This document shows, in pieces, positions 42,044 through 48,355 of a DNA stretch of 64,000 bases (position 1 is the stretch's first letter; every line of letters starts with the position of its first letter). Source of the stretch: Shumkonia mesophila (GTDB taxonomy: Bacteria > Pseudomonadota > Alphaproteobacteria > Rhodospirillales > Shumkoniaceae). The position numbers and the translations under genes are program-made. Where the stretch lies: positions 434,001 through 498,000 of the forward strand of contig NZ_JAOTID010000001.1 of the NCBI RefSeq assembly GCF_026163695.1, read 5' to 3'. Below the pieces are notes generated by a model, which was not told where the DNA came from, did not search any database, and saw only the letters and a list, made by a program, of their open reading frames with translations.

Positions 42044-42383
42044 CCGAACCTTCCCGAACCCGAGTCTCCTCTCCGCCAGCCAGCGGCGTGGGCTGACGAG
42101 GGCCTGAACCGGATATATCGTTGACAGGTTTCCTTGTCGGCAAAGGGGAGCTTTGCCAGTAGACTTGATTGATAAACGCGGCCTAGCGATTATAACCTTC
42201 GCAAACCTTTGGGCGAAAACTGGTCGGATACGGATTGCCCACTCAATATCCGGAAAATGTTGGGCATTTTCCGAAACATGGGCACAAGATGTTGATCAGA
42301 AAGAAAGCTCAGGATCGTTTTTTCTTGCCAGATTGGTAAGTTACGATTTACGTTAGGCTCTAATACACAACAGTTTGTTGGAT
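42044..42383. other. 340-bp AT-richer spacer, two hairpins, no gene
   Basis: Two clear hairpins: GGCAAAG/CTTTGCC with a five-base loop (42139-42157) and a perfect 9-bp stem CGGAAAATG/CATTTTCCG, loop TTGGG (42251-42273). Neither is followed by a T-run in either direction. A 67-codon open frame at 42153-42356 has no good ribosome site and no recognisable content; I do not call it. Confidence 0.6.
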
Positions 42384-42472
42384 TGGTGGCCCCGGTCGGA
42401 CTCGAACCGACAATTCCCTGGCAGGAACCCCGATCCCAGATCGGGGGCGTTTACCGATTTCGCCACGGGGCC
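42384..42472 (-). tRNA. Odd class II tRNA: leucine-type body, UGG triplet in anticodon loop
   Basis: An 89-nt cloverleaf: acceptor GGCCCCG/CGGGGCC, D-stem GCG/CGC with loop AAATCGGTAAA, anticodon stem CCCGA/TCGGG, loop TCTGGGA, a 17-nt variable arm (TTCC...GGGAA stem), T-arm GTCGG-TTCGAGT-CCGAC, A73 and an encoded CCA. The D-arm GTGGCGAAATCGGTAAACGC is nearly that of E. coli tRNA-Leu(UAG), and A73 with the long variable arm also fit leucine. In the standard register position 33 is C instead of the universal U and 34-36 read UGG, a proline anticodon. The arm from 27 to 43 and its neighbours is self-complementary (CCCCGATC-TGG-GATCGGGG), so the loop could close to three bases. It may be a misreading tRNA, a decoy or a pseudogene. 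Confidence 0.75.
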
Positions 42473-42810
42473 AATTAAGTGATGTGGGGTGAGCCGGTGC
42501 AAACGACTCACCCCGATGTCACCCGACGGTGGCTGCGAGCGGTAGCGGATCTTAACCCCTACCGTTCGGGTGGTAGTACTCTGTGGCCGCTAGTTAGGGT
42601 CGAGGCGCCAACCGAAGACCCTAGCTAGCCCACCCCGCACGCCACGGGGGTAGTTCATCAGATCCGCAGAGTGGTGCGTCGAGGCGGTCTGGGCAGATAT
42701 CAGGCGGCGGCATTTGATGTCTCCTAAAAGGCAAAAGGGGACTCCTAGAGCCCACAGCGTGTCGGCCTCCATCGTCCCCTGATTGCGGGTCTACGCGCCC
42801 GCGTGCATCA
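42473..42810 (-). ncRNA. Hairpin-rich stretch 5' of the odd tRNA, candidate structured RNA
   Basis: At least six inverted repeats in about 330 bp: GGGGTGAG/CTCACCCC (42486-42514, extended by GTGA/TCAC), CGGTAG/CTACCG (42540-42564), a 12-bp stem with one G-T pair (42590-42601 with 42617-42628), ACCCC/GGGGT (42632-42651), AGGGGAC/GTCCCCT (42736-42780) and GCGGG/CCCGC (42785-42802). No tRNA promoter is visible just upstream of the tRNA, so the tRNA may be cut out of a longer minus-strand transcript containing these hairpins. Strand is inferred from the tRNA. Not a recognised RNA family by eye. Confidence 0.35.
42621..42713 (-). CDS. Possible 30-aa peptide in the hairpin-rich stretch
   Basis: An ATG preceded by AGGAG with eight bases between opens a 30-codon frame (MPPPDICPDRLDAPLC...). 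It has seven prolines, two cysteines and three tryptophan/aromatic residues near the end, and no family I recognise. It overlaps two hairpins, so conserved structure rather than coding could explain the region. A 60-codon frame in another register (42590-42772) covers the same place with a poorer ribosome site. Listed because the ribosome site is good and the position just upstream of an odd tRNA is curious. Confidence 0.2.
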   Translation of the reverse strand: MPPPDICPDRLDAPLCGSDELPPWRAGWAS

Positions 42811-42934
42811 AATCTGCCCGAGAGCGGTTCTCATCGCAACAACATTTCGTACCGAGTCAGGTAAAAATAGGCTTGATCTAGTGGCGGGATCTGGATATGG
42901 CGGAATCGGCTTGGCTGGCGTATACTGAAGCCAT

Positions 42935-43099
42935 GATCAATCTAAGCCAGAAACAAAGCAGGCAGCCGAAAAGCCGACCAGCCTAAAGCCGCTCAAATTC
43001 GAGGAAGCGGTGGCGGATTTGCTGTGGGTAAAGCCACGGAACGACGACGATAACGCGGGGGGAAATGGCAACGGGGGCGGCAAACGACGCAAGCGTTGA
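42935..43099 (+). pseudogene. Small gene remnant without start codon (LKPLKFEEAV type)
   Basis: A 54-codon frame reads ...KPETKQAAEKPTSLKPLKFE, then EAVADLLWVKPRNDDD and ends in a Gly/Asn-rich, basic tail KRRKR. The composition looks like a genuine small protein, yet no ATG, GTG or TTG opens this frame; an ATG at 42933 is two bases out of register and would end after 17 codons. A one- or two-base indel after the start, or a sequencing error, would explain this. It overlaps the next gene by 35 bp, as genes of one operon often do. Confidence 0.4.
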
Positions 43100-43400
43100 C
43101 GCCGTTGCGATGGCGGCTCAGCTGGGGCGCTTAGATCTCGTATCTGTCCTCTTGGCAATCGTGGCTATTTTGCTGGCGATTGGTGGCTTTGTGGCCTTTT
43201 TTAACGTTAGGGGCATTGCCCGGCGTCATGCCGAAGAAGAGGCGCGGGAGGTGGCTGAAAAGGCTGCAAACGACTACTTGCAAAGGGAAATGCCGTTAAT
43301 AATTAAGGAGTATGGTGAGCTTTTTGAGAACGCGGGAGCCGATAAGCAGGCGGACGAGATAGCGGAAGCTCAGGAAAAGTCGGGTGGAGGTGAGCTATGA
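43065..43400 (+). CDS. Small one-TM protein upstream of the ImmA/IrrE gene
   Basis: A 111-aa protein: a short polar N-terminus, one membrane segment (about residues 25-47, LVSVLLAIVAILLAIGGFVAFF cut to LVSVLLAIVAILLAIGG), then a charged helix with coiled-coil character (RRHAEEEAREVAEKAAND) facing the cytoplasm. GGGGGG-rich purines precede ATG 43065. Its end overlaps the start of the protease gene by four bases (ATGA), so the two are co-translated. No family recognised; it might anchor or be the substrate of the protease. Confidence 0.6.
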   Translation: MATGAANDASVDAVAMAAQLGRLDLVSVLLAIVAILLAIGGFVAFFNVRGIARRHAEEEAREVAEKAANDYLQREMPLIIKEYGELFENAGADKQADEIAEAQEKSGGGEL

Positions 43401-43891
43401 CTCTTTCAGAGCAACTTAGCGTGATCAATAGGTTCAGGAAGCAAGCTCCCGTTGATGTTGAGGCTTTGGCTAAGGCGCTCGGCATCGGCGTTAGGTATGC
43501 ATTTCTCGACGCGGAAGTGTCCGGAATGATTGAACGGTCGAAGGATGGCCGTTGCGTGATCACCGTAAACGCAGCAGATCCGCCAACTCGCCAGAGATTT
43601 ACGTTGGCTCACGAAATCAGCCATTACATGCTCCATCGTCACCTGATTGGCGACGGGTTGGATGATGACCGAGCTTACAGAAGCACTGCGGTCGGCAAGT
43701 ACCACAACACGAACATTGGTCCAAAGCATGAAACAGAGGCCAACAAGCTTGCGGCCTCAATTTTGATGCCGCACGAACTGATTGATGATCTCAAGAGGAA
43801 GGGGCATCAGAACCCGGCCCAACTCGCGCGCGCCTTGAATGTGTCTGAGCACGCGATGTCGATCCGCATTAGCGTTCCCTATGATGGTTGA
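43397..43891 (+). CDS. ImmA/IrrE-type metallopeptidase
   Basis: A 164-aa zinc protease-like protein. The HExxH motif lies in TLAHEISHYMLH (about residues 72-83) and the third ligand region is ETEANKLAASILMP (about 112-125). The C-terminal 35 residues look like a small helix-turn-helix-like end (LARALNVSEHAMSIRI). Family members cleave phage or ICE repressors (ImmA on ImmR), or stress regulators. Usually an XRE repressor gene is adjacent; here the partner is a membrane protein and no repressor is visible within the element. Confidence 0.85.
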   Translation: MTLSEQLSVINRFRKQAPVDVEALAKALGIGVRYAFLDAEVSGMIERSKDGRCVITVNAADPPTRQRFTLAHEISHYMLHRHLIGDGLDDDRAYRSTAVGKYHNTNIGPKHETEANKLAASILMPHELIDDLKRKGHQNPAQLARALNVSEHAMSIRISVPYDG

Positions 43892-43953
43892 CGGTAGATC
43901 AGCCGCTTTCCCGCGCCCCTGATTGCCGCAACGGTCCGCGCGCCGTTATCGTC

Positions 43954-44079
43954 GAGCCGCGCATGGCGGTCGAGCACATCGGCCAAGCGGTGGTGCAGAT
44001 GGCCGCCCTGCCGCTCGAAATCAACGTCCAGTTCATGACTATCATGGCCACCAAGATGCTGTTCGTCGGAAGGGGGTAG
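43954..44079 (+). pseudogene. SDR C-terminal fragment
   Basis: Encodes only the last 41 residues of the SDR ([20 protein letters not shown] to FVGRG). Four of the six base differences change the amino acid relative to the intact gene (V/I, T/I, P/L and one more, R/R excluded by synonymy). The changes all go toward A or T, as expected for a copy no longer under selection. It is probably the original gene end, displaced by the insertion. Confidence 0.8.
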
Positions 44080-44080
44080 G
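43954..44080. repeat. Direct repeat, copy 2 (displaced SDR 3' end)
   Basis: 127 bp matching 41917-42043 with six differences. It retains the frame and the stop codon of the SDR gene but has no 5' part. Confidence 0.9.
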
Positions 44081-44321
44081 GCGCCCCGTAGTGAACGAAA
44101 TAGCAGGCATGGCGTAGCACCCCCCGGCGGTTGCCAACGGCACGCTGTACCTAACGGTCGCTGGCGGCCTGCCTTGGGGGCATCTCGTGTCGCAGGAATG
44201 AAGGGTTATTGGCAGTGACTAAGATGGATTCCTTTTAGAATCGAAACGGTCGCCAAAAAGCAATAAAAGAATCGAGGGAAGGTGCTATATTGTAGGGTAG
44301 CCATGATGACCAGGGAGGTTT
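44081..44321. other. 241-bp gap before the GNAT pair
   Basis: No gene. A TATATT at 44288-44293 lies 29 bp upstream of the 72-aa gene and may be a -10 box; no matching -35 was found at 16-18 bp. AT-richness begins around 44200. Confidence 0.5.
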
Positions 44322-44540
44322 ATGGCCGATATGGCTATTTCATCTTTACGCGATGCTCTTAGGTGGATGTTCGGACGTGGCAAGAAGGAAAAATCTCCCT
44401 TTGCCAGCGAGCAGGAAGCTTATGAGTTTTGCCAGAAAGTATATAAGGAAACCGGCGGCGTAACGCCTGAATTGCGGCGCGCCTACGATTTTTACAAAAA
44501 TAATTTCAACGATGAATGTTCCCCGGCCGGTGGACGTTAA
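44322..44540 (+). CDS. 72-aa protein paired with the GNAT gene
   Basis: A small, rather basic protein with no recognised domain: an N-terminal amphipathic stretch (ISSLRDALRWMFGRGKKEK) and a helical C-terminal half (EAYEFCQKVYKETGG, LRRAYDFYKNNF). AGGGAGG three to four bases before ATG 44322 is a strong ribosome site. Its last 29 bases overlap the start of the GNAT gene, so the two are translated together. The layout, small protein first and acetyltransferase second, is like a toxin-antitoxin pair, but it lacks the ribbon-helix-helix signature of known GNAT antitoxins. Confidence 0.6.
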   Translation: MADMAISSLRDALRWMFGRGKKEKSPFASEQEAYEFCQKVYKETGGVTPELRRAYDFYKNNFNDECSPAGGR

Positions 44541-45045
44541 GAATCTAGTTATATTGCCGCTCCCGGATGATTTATGTCTGAAAGACTTTGATTCCGGAGA
44601 ACATGAAGTAGATCGCCATATTAATAAATGTCACGAATGGCATCATAAATATCAACGGCGAGTGTTCTGCGGCTTCTTCCCATCAAGGACAGAAGCCGTT
44701 GGTTTTTATTGCCTAAGTATATCGGCATCACAATCAAAATATCTTTCAGAAGAGATCATTAATTCTAGTGAGGGGTATGCATATGTTCCCTTCATTTATA
44801 TTAACTATCTTGCGGTTAGAAAAGAATATCAAAACAATAAAATTGGAACCATTCTTCTTTTAAATGCTCTCGAAAAGTGTGCACATACTGTTAAAAATAT
44901 TGGGATTTATGGTGTATCGCTCAATGCATTGACGGACCGAGCGGCTGGGCTATATGACCGCTACGGCTTTAGGGAATATGGAGGAAGGTCTAGTCATCCA
45001 TTTATGGTGCTTCCTGCACGATCTCTACTCGATCTTTTCTCCTAA
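44512..45045 (+). CDS. GNAT-family N-acetyltransferase in accessory region
   Basis: A 177-aa GNAT protein. Strand beta4 and motif A appear as YINYLAVRKEYQNNKIGTIL (acetyl-CoA loop QNNKIGT, about residues 105-111), then ALTDRAAGLYDRYGFREYGG (motif B). The first 70 residues contain FDSGEHEVDRHINKCHEWH, similar in placement to the FxCGxxxLDxFL start of TacT/AtaT-like toxins. Codon use is far richer in A/T than the chromosome. It could be a tRNA-acetylating toxin with the 72-aa protein as antidote, or an ordinary acetyltransferase. Confidence 0.75.
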   Translation: MNVPRPVDVKNLVILPLPDDLCLKDFDSGEHEVDRHINKCHEWHHKYQRRVFCGFFPSRTEAVGFYCLSISASQSKYLSEEIINSSEGYAYVPFIYINYLAVRKEYQNNKIGTILLLNALEKCAHTVKNIGIYGVSLNALTDRAAGLYDRYGFREYGGRSSHPFMVLPARSLLDLFS

Positions 45046-45556
45046 AAATGCCTAACGTCTCCCAAATCTAATACTGCCGCCCGGCCAACAACAAATCGAC
45101 CACGACGGCTCCCCCCGTTGGTGAGAGAACGTTAGCAAGGTGCTTGCTACGTAATGTCGTGGATTCTTGACTAGGTCGTCATCGCCGCACTTGACAAATT
45201 CACCGCTATTGATTATATTCCTATAAATAGCTTTATTTCCTTCCCGGGGGCGGGGCTGCCGCGTCGGCCGCGAGTGTTTACGGCCCTGACGCCGGAAAAT
45301 GTGCCCCCATCATAGCCATTTAAGTTTTTGATTTTGAAGGATAAACCGGCAAAATGACGAGGTTTTTTTCCGTTACGGCCGCCGCGGATGCCGGAAAAGC
45401 CATGGTGAATCAATCCGTTAGACGGCGATCGCCCGCCGAACGCAGGGGCCGGAATCTCGTCATTTCCGCCGTCCCCGCCTGCCCCCTTGCGGCGGCCGGG
45501 CGGCGGGGCTAAACAGGCCGCCGCCATCCCCCGCCGCAGAAAGGTCCCGTCCGTTC
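45046..45556. other. 511-bp gap with a strong promoter and hairpins, no gene
   Basis: Contains a perfect hairpin TAGCAAG/CTTGCTA with loop GTG (45133-45149), the promoter listed below, and from 45226 a transcript-like stretch with a GC-rich foldable part (45240-45300) and a run of seven T at 45364-45370. Base composition returns to high GC at about 45430. No open frame with a ribosome site is convincing. Confidence 0.6.
45191..45219 (+). promoter_or_regulatory. Textbook sigma70-type promoter without an obvious gene
   Basis: TTGACA (45191-45196), a spacer of exactly 17 bases and TATATT (45214-45219). The next gene on this strand starts only at 45557, so it drives either a long leader or a small RNA of about 140 nt ending near the T-run at 45364. 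Confidence 0.6.
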
Positions 45557-46234
45557 ATGCTTTCCGCCTTCGCCAAGGCCTTCGCCCAGTTGCCCGACCG
45601 CCCCATCCGGCGGCTGGTGCTGGCCTGCCTGGGCGGCGCGATCCTGGTGTTCGCGGCCCTGTTCGCCCTGATGGGGTGGACGCTGGGCCACACGGTGCTG
45701 TTCGACAGCGGGTGGCTGGAAGGGGTCGTCGACGGGCTGGGGGCGCTGGCCACCCTGGCCCTGACCTGGTTGCTGTTCCCGGCGGTGGCGAGCGCGCTGA
45801 TCGGCCTTTTTCTCGACCGCGTCGCCGGCGCGGTCGAGGCCCGCCACTATCCCGGGCTGGCCGCCGCCCGGCCCATCGGGTTCCTCGAGAGCCTGCTGAC
45901 CGCCGGCAAGCTGGTGGCCGCCATGCTGGTTCTCAACATTCTGGCCTTGCCGCTTTATCTGTTTCCGGGGATAAACCTGCTGGCCTTCTATGGCCTGAAC
46001 GGGTACCTTCTGGGGCGCGAGTACTGCGAGCTGGCCGCCCTGCGCCGGATGGACGGCAAGGCGGCGCAACGTCTGCGCAAAGCCCATGGAATTCGCGTTT
46101 TCCTGGCGGGCGTCGTCATCGCGTTCCTGCTGACGCTGCCGGGGATCAACCTCATCGCCCCGGTCGTCGGCACCGCCGCGATGGTGCATCTGGTGGAGGC
46201 CTGGCGGCCGCGTACGCGGGAAGGCGGCCGATAG
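45557..46234 (+). CDS. EI24/CysZ-like membrane protein
   Basis: A 225-aa integral membrane protein with four to five hydrophobic segments (about residues 20-45, 60-85, 115-140, 180-210) of the EI24 domain family, which includes the sulfate permease CysZ. The stretch LYLFPGINLLAFYGLNGYLLGREYCE is typical (here cut as LFPGINLLAFYGLNGYLLG). Whether this member moves sulfate is unknown; no cysteine genes are near. It is followed by a bactofilin gene after 46 bp. Confidence 0.82.
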   Translation: MLSAFAKAFAQLPDRPIRRLVLACLGGAILVFAALFALMGWTLGHTVLFDSGWLEGVVDGLGALATLALTWLLFPAVASALIGLFLDRVAGAVEARHYPGLAAARPIGFLESLLTAGKLVAAMLVLNILALPLYLFPGINLLAFYGLNGYLLGREYCELAALRRMDGKAAQRLRKAHGIRVFLAGVVIAFLLTLPGINLIAPVVGTAAMVHLVEAWRPRTREGGR

Positions 46235-46280
46235 GGCCGTCCCCGGTTTTCTTTATTGTCGAGGAGGGGAACAGCTGATC

Positions 46281-46988
46281 ATGTTCCGCAAGAAGCAAGA
46301 CGAAAACGACGGCTCGATGAAGCCCGTCCACGAAGGCGACCGGCACGACCAGGCGGCGCCGCCGCTGAAACCCTTCAGCCGCAAGGGATCGCACATGCCG
46401 ATCAAATCCGCCGCCGTTCCCCCGGCCCGCCCCGAGATTCCCAGGCGTCCGGTCGACCAGCCGCCGGCCTCGCCGCCCCGCCGCTTCGAGCGCCAGAAAC
46501 CCAACGACGACAACAAGAAGCTGACGGTCGGGCGCGACATCTGCCTCAAGGGCGAGATCACGTCGTGCAACAAGCTGATCGTCGAGGGCCAGGTCGAGGC
46601 CGAACTGGCCGACGCCCGGGCCATCGAGGTCGCCCCCACCGGCTATTTCAAGGGCAGCGCCAACGTCGAGGAGGCCGACATCAGCGGCCTTTACGAGGGC
46701 GAGCTGCTGGCCCGCGAGATCCTGACCGTCCGGGCCGGCGGGCGCATCCACGGCACGGTGCGCTACGGGCGCGTCGTCATCGAGGCGGGGGGCGAGATTT
46801 CCGGCGACATGCGGGCATTGGCCCCGGGCGAGGCCGATGCCCTGCGCGCCGACGACGCCGCGGCCGCCGAGGAGCCCGCCGCCGAGGCGGCGCCGGTCGA
46901 CGACCTGCGCCCGTGGCCGCGGGACGACGGCGAGACGACGCCCCCGGCCGCCACGGGGCCGGACGATCCGTCCGGCCACACGCTCTAG
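46281..46988 (+). CDS. Bactofilin-family cytoskeletal protein
   Basis: A 235-aa bactofilin: a disordered Pro/Lys-rich N-terminus (1 to about 72), the central right-handed beta-helix domain (about 75-175; LTVGRDICLKGEI, KLIVEGQVEAELADARAIEV, GRIHGTVRYGRVVIEAGG) and an acidic Ala/Pro tail. Bactofilins polymerise at the inner membrane and recruit wall enzymes or shape stalks. GAGGAGGGG lies 11 bases before the ATG. Both tails are longer than in many relatives. Confidence 0.92.
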   Translation: MFRKKQDENDGSMKPVHEGDRHDQAAPPLKPFSRKGSHMPIKSAAVPPARPEIPRRPVDQPPASPPRRFERQKPNDDNKKLTVGRDICLKGEITSCNKLIVEGQVEAELADARAIEVAPTGYFKGSANVEEADISGLYEGELLAREILTVRAGGRIHGTVRYGRVVIEAGGEISGDMRALAPGEADALRADDAAAAEEPAAEAAPVDDLRPWPRDDGETTPPAATGPDDPSGHTL

Positions 46989-47010
46989 GCCGGCCGGAAA
47001 AAGGGGGGGG

Positions 47011-47511
47011 ATGATGCACCGACCCGCGGGTTGGCGCGCCTGGGCGGCAGCCGGCGTCGCGCTGCTGGCGCTGAGCGTTGCCGCCTGCGGCACGCCCCGC
47101 TACGCCGAATCGCCCGCCGCCGATCCGGCCGAGACGCTTCCATCCGCCGTCGAGACGCCGGCGCGCCCGGGCGTGCTGCCCGAGGGCGAGCGCCTGGCCG
47201 CCGCCTCGCCCGCCGACGTGGCGCTGCCGGCCTCCGCGCTGCCCGGGCCGGAGCGCCTGGCCGGGCTGACGGCGCCCGATGTTGCCGCCCTGCTGGGATC
47301 GCCCGGCTTCGTCAGGCGCGACCCGCCGGCCGAGGTCTGGCAGTACCGCACCGAAACCTGCGTGCTCGACCTCTTCCTCTACGCCGACGGCGCCGGCCAG
47401 CCGCAAAAGGTCAGCCATTTCGAATTCCGCGGCCGCACGGTCACCGGCGTGGCGGCGGGCGAATGCTACCGCGAGCTTCTGGCCGTCCGCCCGCGCAGCC
47501 CGGCCGGCTGA
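47011..47511 (+). CDS. Putative lipoprotein of unknown function
   Basis: A 166-aa exported protein with a lipobox (LLALSVAACG, Cys at about residue 29). After a Pro/Ala-rich stretch, the C-terminal 70 residues hold LLGSPGFVRRDPPAEVWQYR and CVLDLFLYADG, a pattern seen in small SmpA/OmlA-like outer-membrane lipoproteins, though the match is loose. GGGGGGGG precedes ATG 47011 (a second ATG follows immediately). It lies 22 bp behind the bactofilin gene and is probably co-transcribed. Confidence 0.7.
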   Translation: MMHRPAGWRAWAAAGVALLALSVAACGTPRYAESPAADPAETLPSAVETPARPGVLPEGERLAAASPADVALPASALPGPERLAGLTAPDVAALLGSPGFVRRDPPAEVWQYRTETCVLDLFLYADGAGQPQKVSHFEFRGRTVTGVAAGECYRELLAVRPRSPAG

Positions 47512-47520
47512 AGGCGTTTA

Positions 47521-47561
47521 GAGTTTTGGGGACACCATAAAGTATGGTGTCCCCAAAACTC
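47521..47561. repeat. Perfect 19-bp palindrome, REP-like
   Basis: GAGTTTTGGGGACACCATA, loop AAG, and the exact inverse. A partial direct copy (ATGTCCCCAAAAC) follows at 47562-47574. It lies between converging genes and may act as a two-way terminator. Same core (GGGGACACCATA) as the cluster at 17900-18026. Confidence 0.88.
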
Positions 47562-47582
47562 ATGTCCCCAAAACCAGGCGCG

Positions 47583-48221
47583 CTACGCCGCCATCGTCTT
47601 GGCGGGGTAGGCGCAGAGGTCGGCCACCGGGCAGGCCGCACAGGCCGGCTTGCGGGCCATGCAGACATAGCGGCCGTGCAGGATCAGCCAATGGTGGGCA
47701 TGCCGCTTCCAGCGGGCCGGCGTCGCCTTCTCCAGGCCCTGCTCGACCTCGAAGGGGGTGGCGCCGGGGGCCAGCCCGGTGCGGTTGCCGACCCGGAAGA
47801 TGTGGGTGTCCACCGCGATGGTGGGTTCCCCGAAGGCGACGTTCAGCACGACGTTGGCGGTCTTGCGCCCGACCCCGGGCAGGGCCTCCAGGGCGGCGCG
47901 CTCCGCCGGCACCTGGCCGCCGTGCCGCTCGACCAGGAGGCGCGACAGGCCGATGACGTTCTTGGCCTTGGCGTTATAGAGGCCGATGGTCTTGATGAAA
48001 GCCTTGAGGCCGTCCTCGCCCAGGGCCAGCATCTTCGCGGGCGAATCGACGACCTTGAAAAGCGGCCCGGTCGCCTTGTTGACGCCGACGTCGGTGGCCT
48101 GGGCCGACAGCACCACGGCGACCAGCAGCGTGTAGGGGTTGACGAAGTCGAGCTCGCTTCTGGGCTCGGGGTTGGCGGCGGCCAGGCGGCGGTAGAATTC
48201 CTCGACGTCGGCTTTCCTCAT
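47583..48221 (-). CDS. nth: Endonuclease III
   Basis: A 212-aa DNA glycosylase/AP lyase for oxidised pyrimidines. The helix-hairpin-helix ALPGVGRKTANVVLN with its catalytic Lys (about residue 116), the catalytic Asp in VDTHIFRV and the 4Fe-4S ligands CMARKPACAACPVADLC (C-x6-C-x2-C-x5-C) are present. ATG 48221 gives the family N-terminus MRKADVEEFY; the open frame extends 32 codons upstream without similarity. Confidence 0.96.
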   Translation of the reverse strand: MRKADVEEFYRRLAAANPEPRSELDFVNPYTLLVAVVLSAQATDVGVNKATGPLFKVVDSPAKMLALGEDGLKAFIKTIGLYNAKAKNVIGLSRLLVERHGGQVPAERAALEALPGVGRKTANVVLNVAFGEPTIAVDTHIFRVGNRTGLAPGATPFEVEQGLEKATPARWKRHAHHWLILHGRYVCMARKPACAACPVADLCAYPAKTMAA

Positions 48222-48355
48222 GGCCTTCCTCCTCTCTCCCCCGGGCGCCGCGTCCAGCTTAGCGGCGCCAATGCCGGCGGCAAGGATTTCCTGGGCCGCC
48301 GGCCGATCCCATCCCATATGTAATGCCTGTCCCCGAACGGCCCGATGGAGGCCCG

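Larger units (their letters stand above)
41917..44080. mobile_element. Putative small integrated element at the SDR 3' end
   Basis: The two 127-bp direct repeats enclose 1910 bp that are clearly richer in A+T than the flanking chromosome. Contents: two hairpins, an odd class II tRNA, a hairpin-rich stretch, a likely broken small gene, a one-TM protein and an ImmA/IrrE-type protease. The layout is what insertion at a gene 3' end by a site-specific recombinase leaves behind, but no integrase, excisionase or transposase gene is seen, so it would be a remnant or depend on enzymes encoded elsewhere. A tandem duplication with later divergence is the alternative. Confidence 0.55.

Noticed and set aside
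42153-42356. 67-codon frame between the SDR gene and the odd tRNA
   Set aside because: No Shine-Dalgarno sequence, no recognisable content, and it runs through the 42251-42273 hairpin.
42384-42472. Selenocysteine tRNA or 8/4-type allo-tRNA
   Set aside because: The acceptor/T-arm is an ordinary 7/5, the triplet is not UCA, and the D-arm is leucine-like.
42473-42810. Two-piece tmRNA (ssrA)
   Set aside because: No tag-peptide frame ending in AA and no tmRNA-type tRNA half; the neighbouring tRNA is a full cloverleaf by itself.
45213-45527. 104-codon minus-strand frame in the 511-bp gap
   Set aside because: No ribosome site, mixed composition across the AT-to-GC boundary and no similarity to known proteins.
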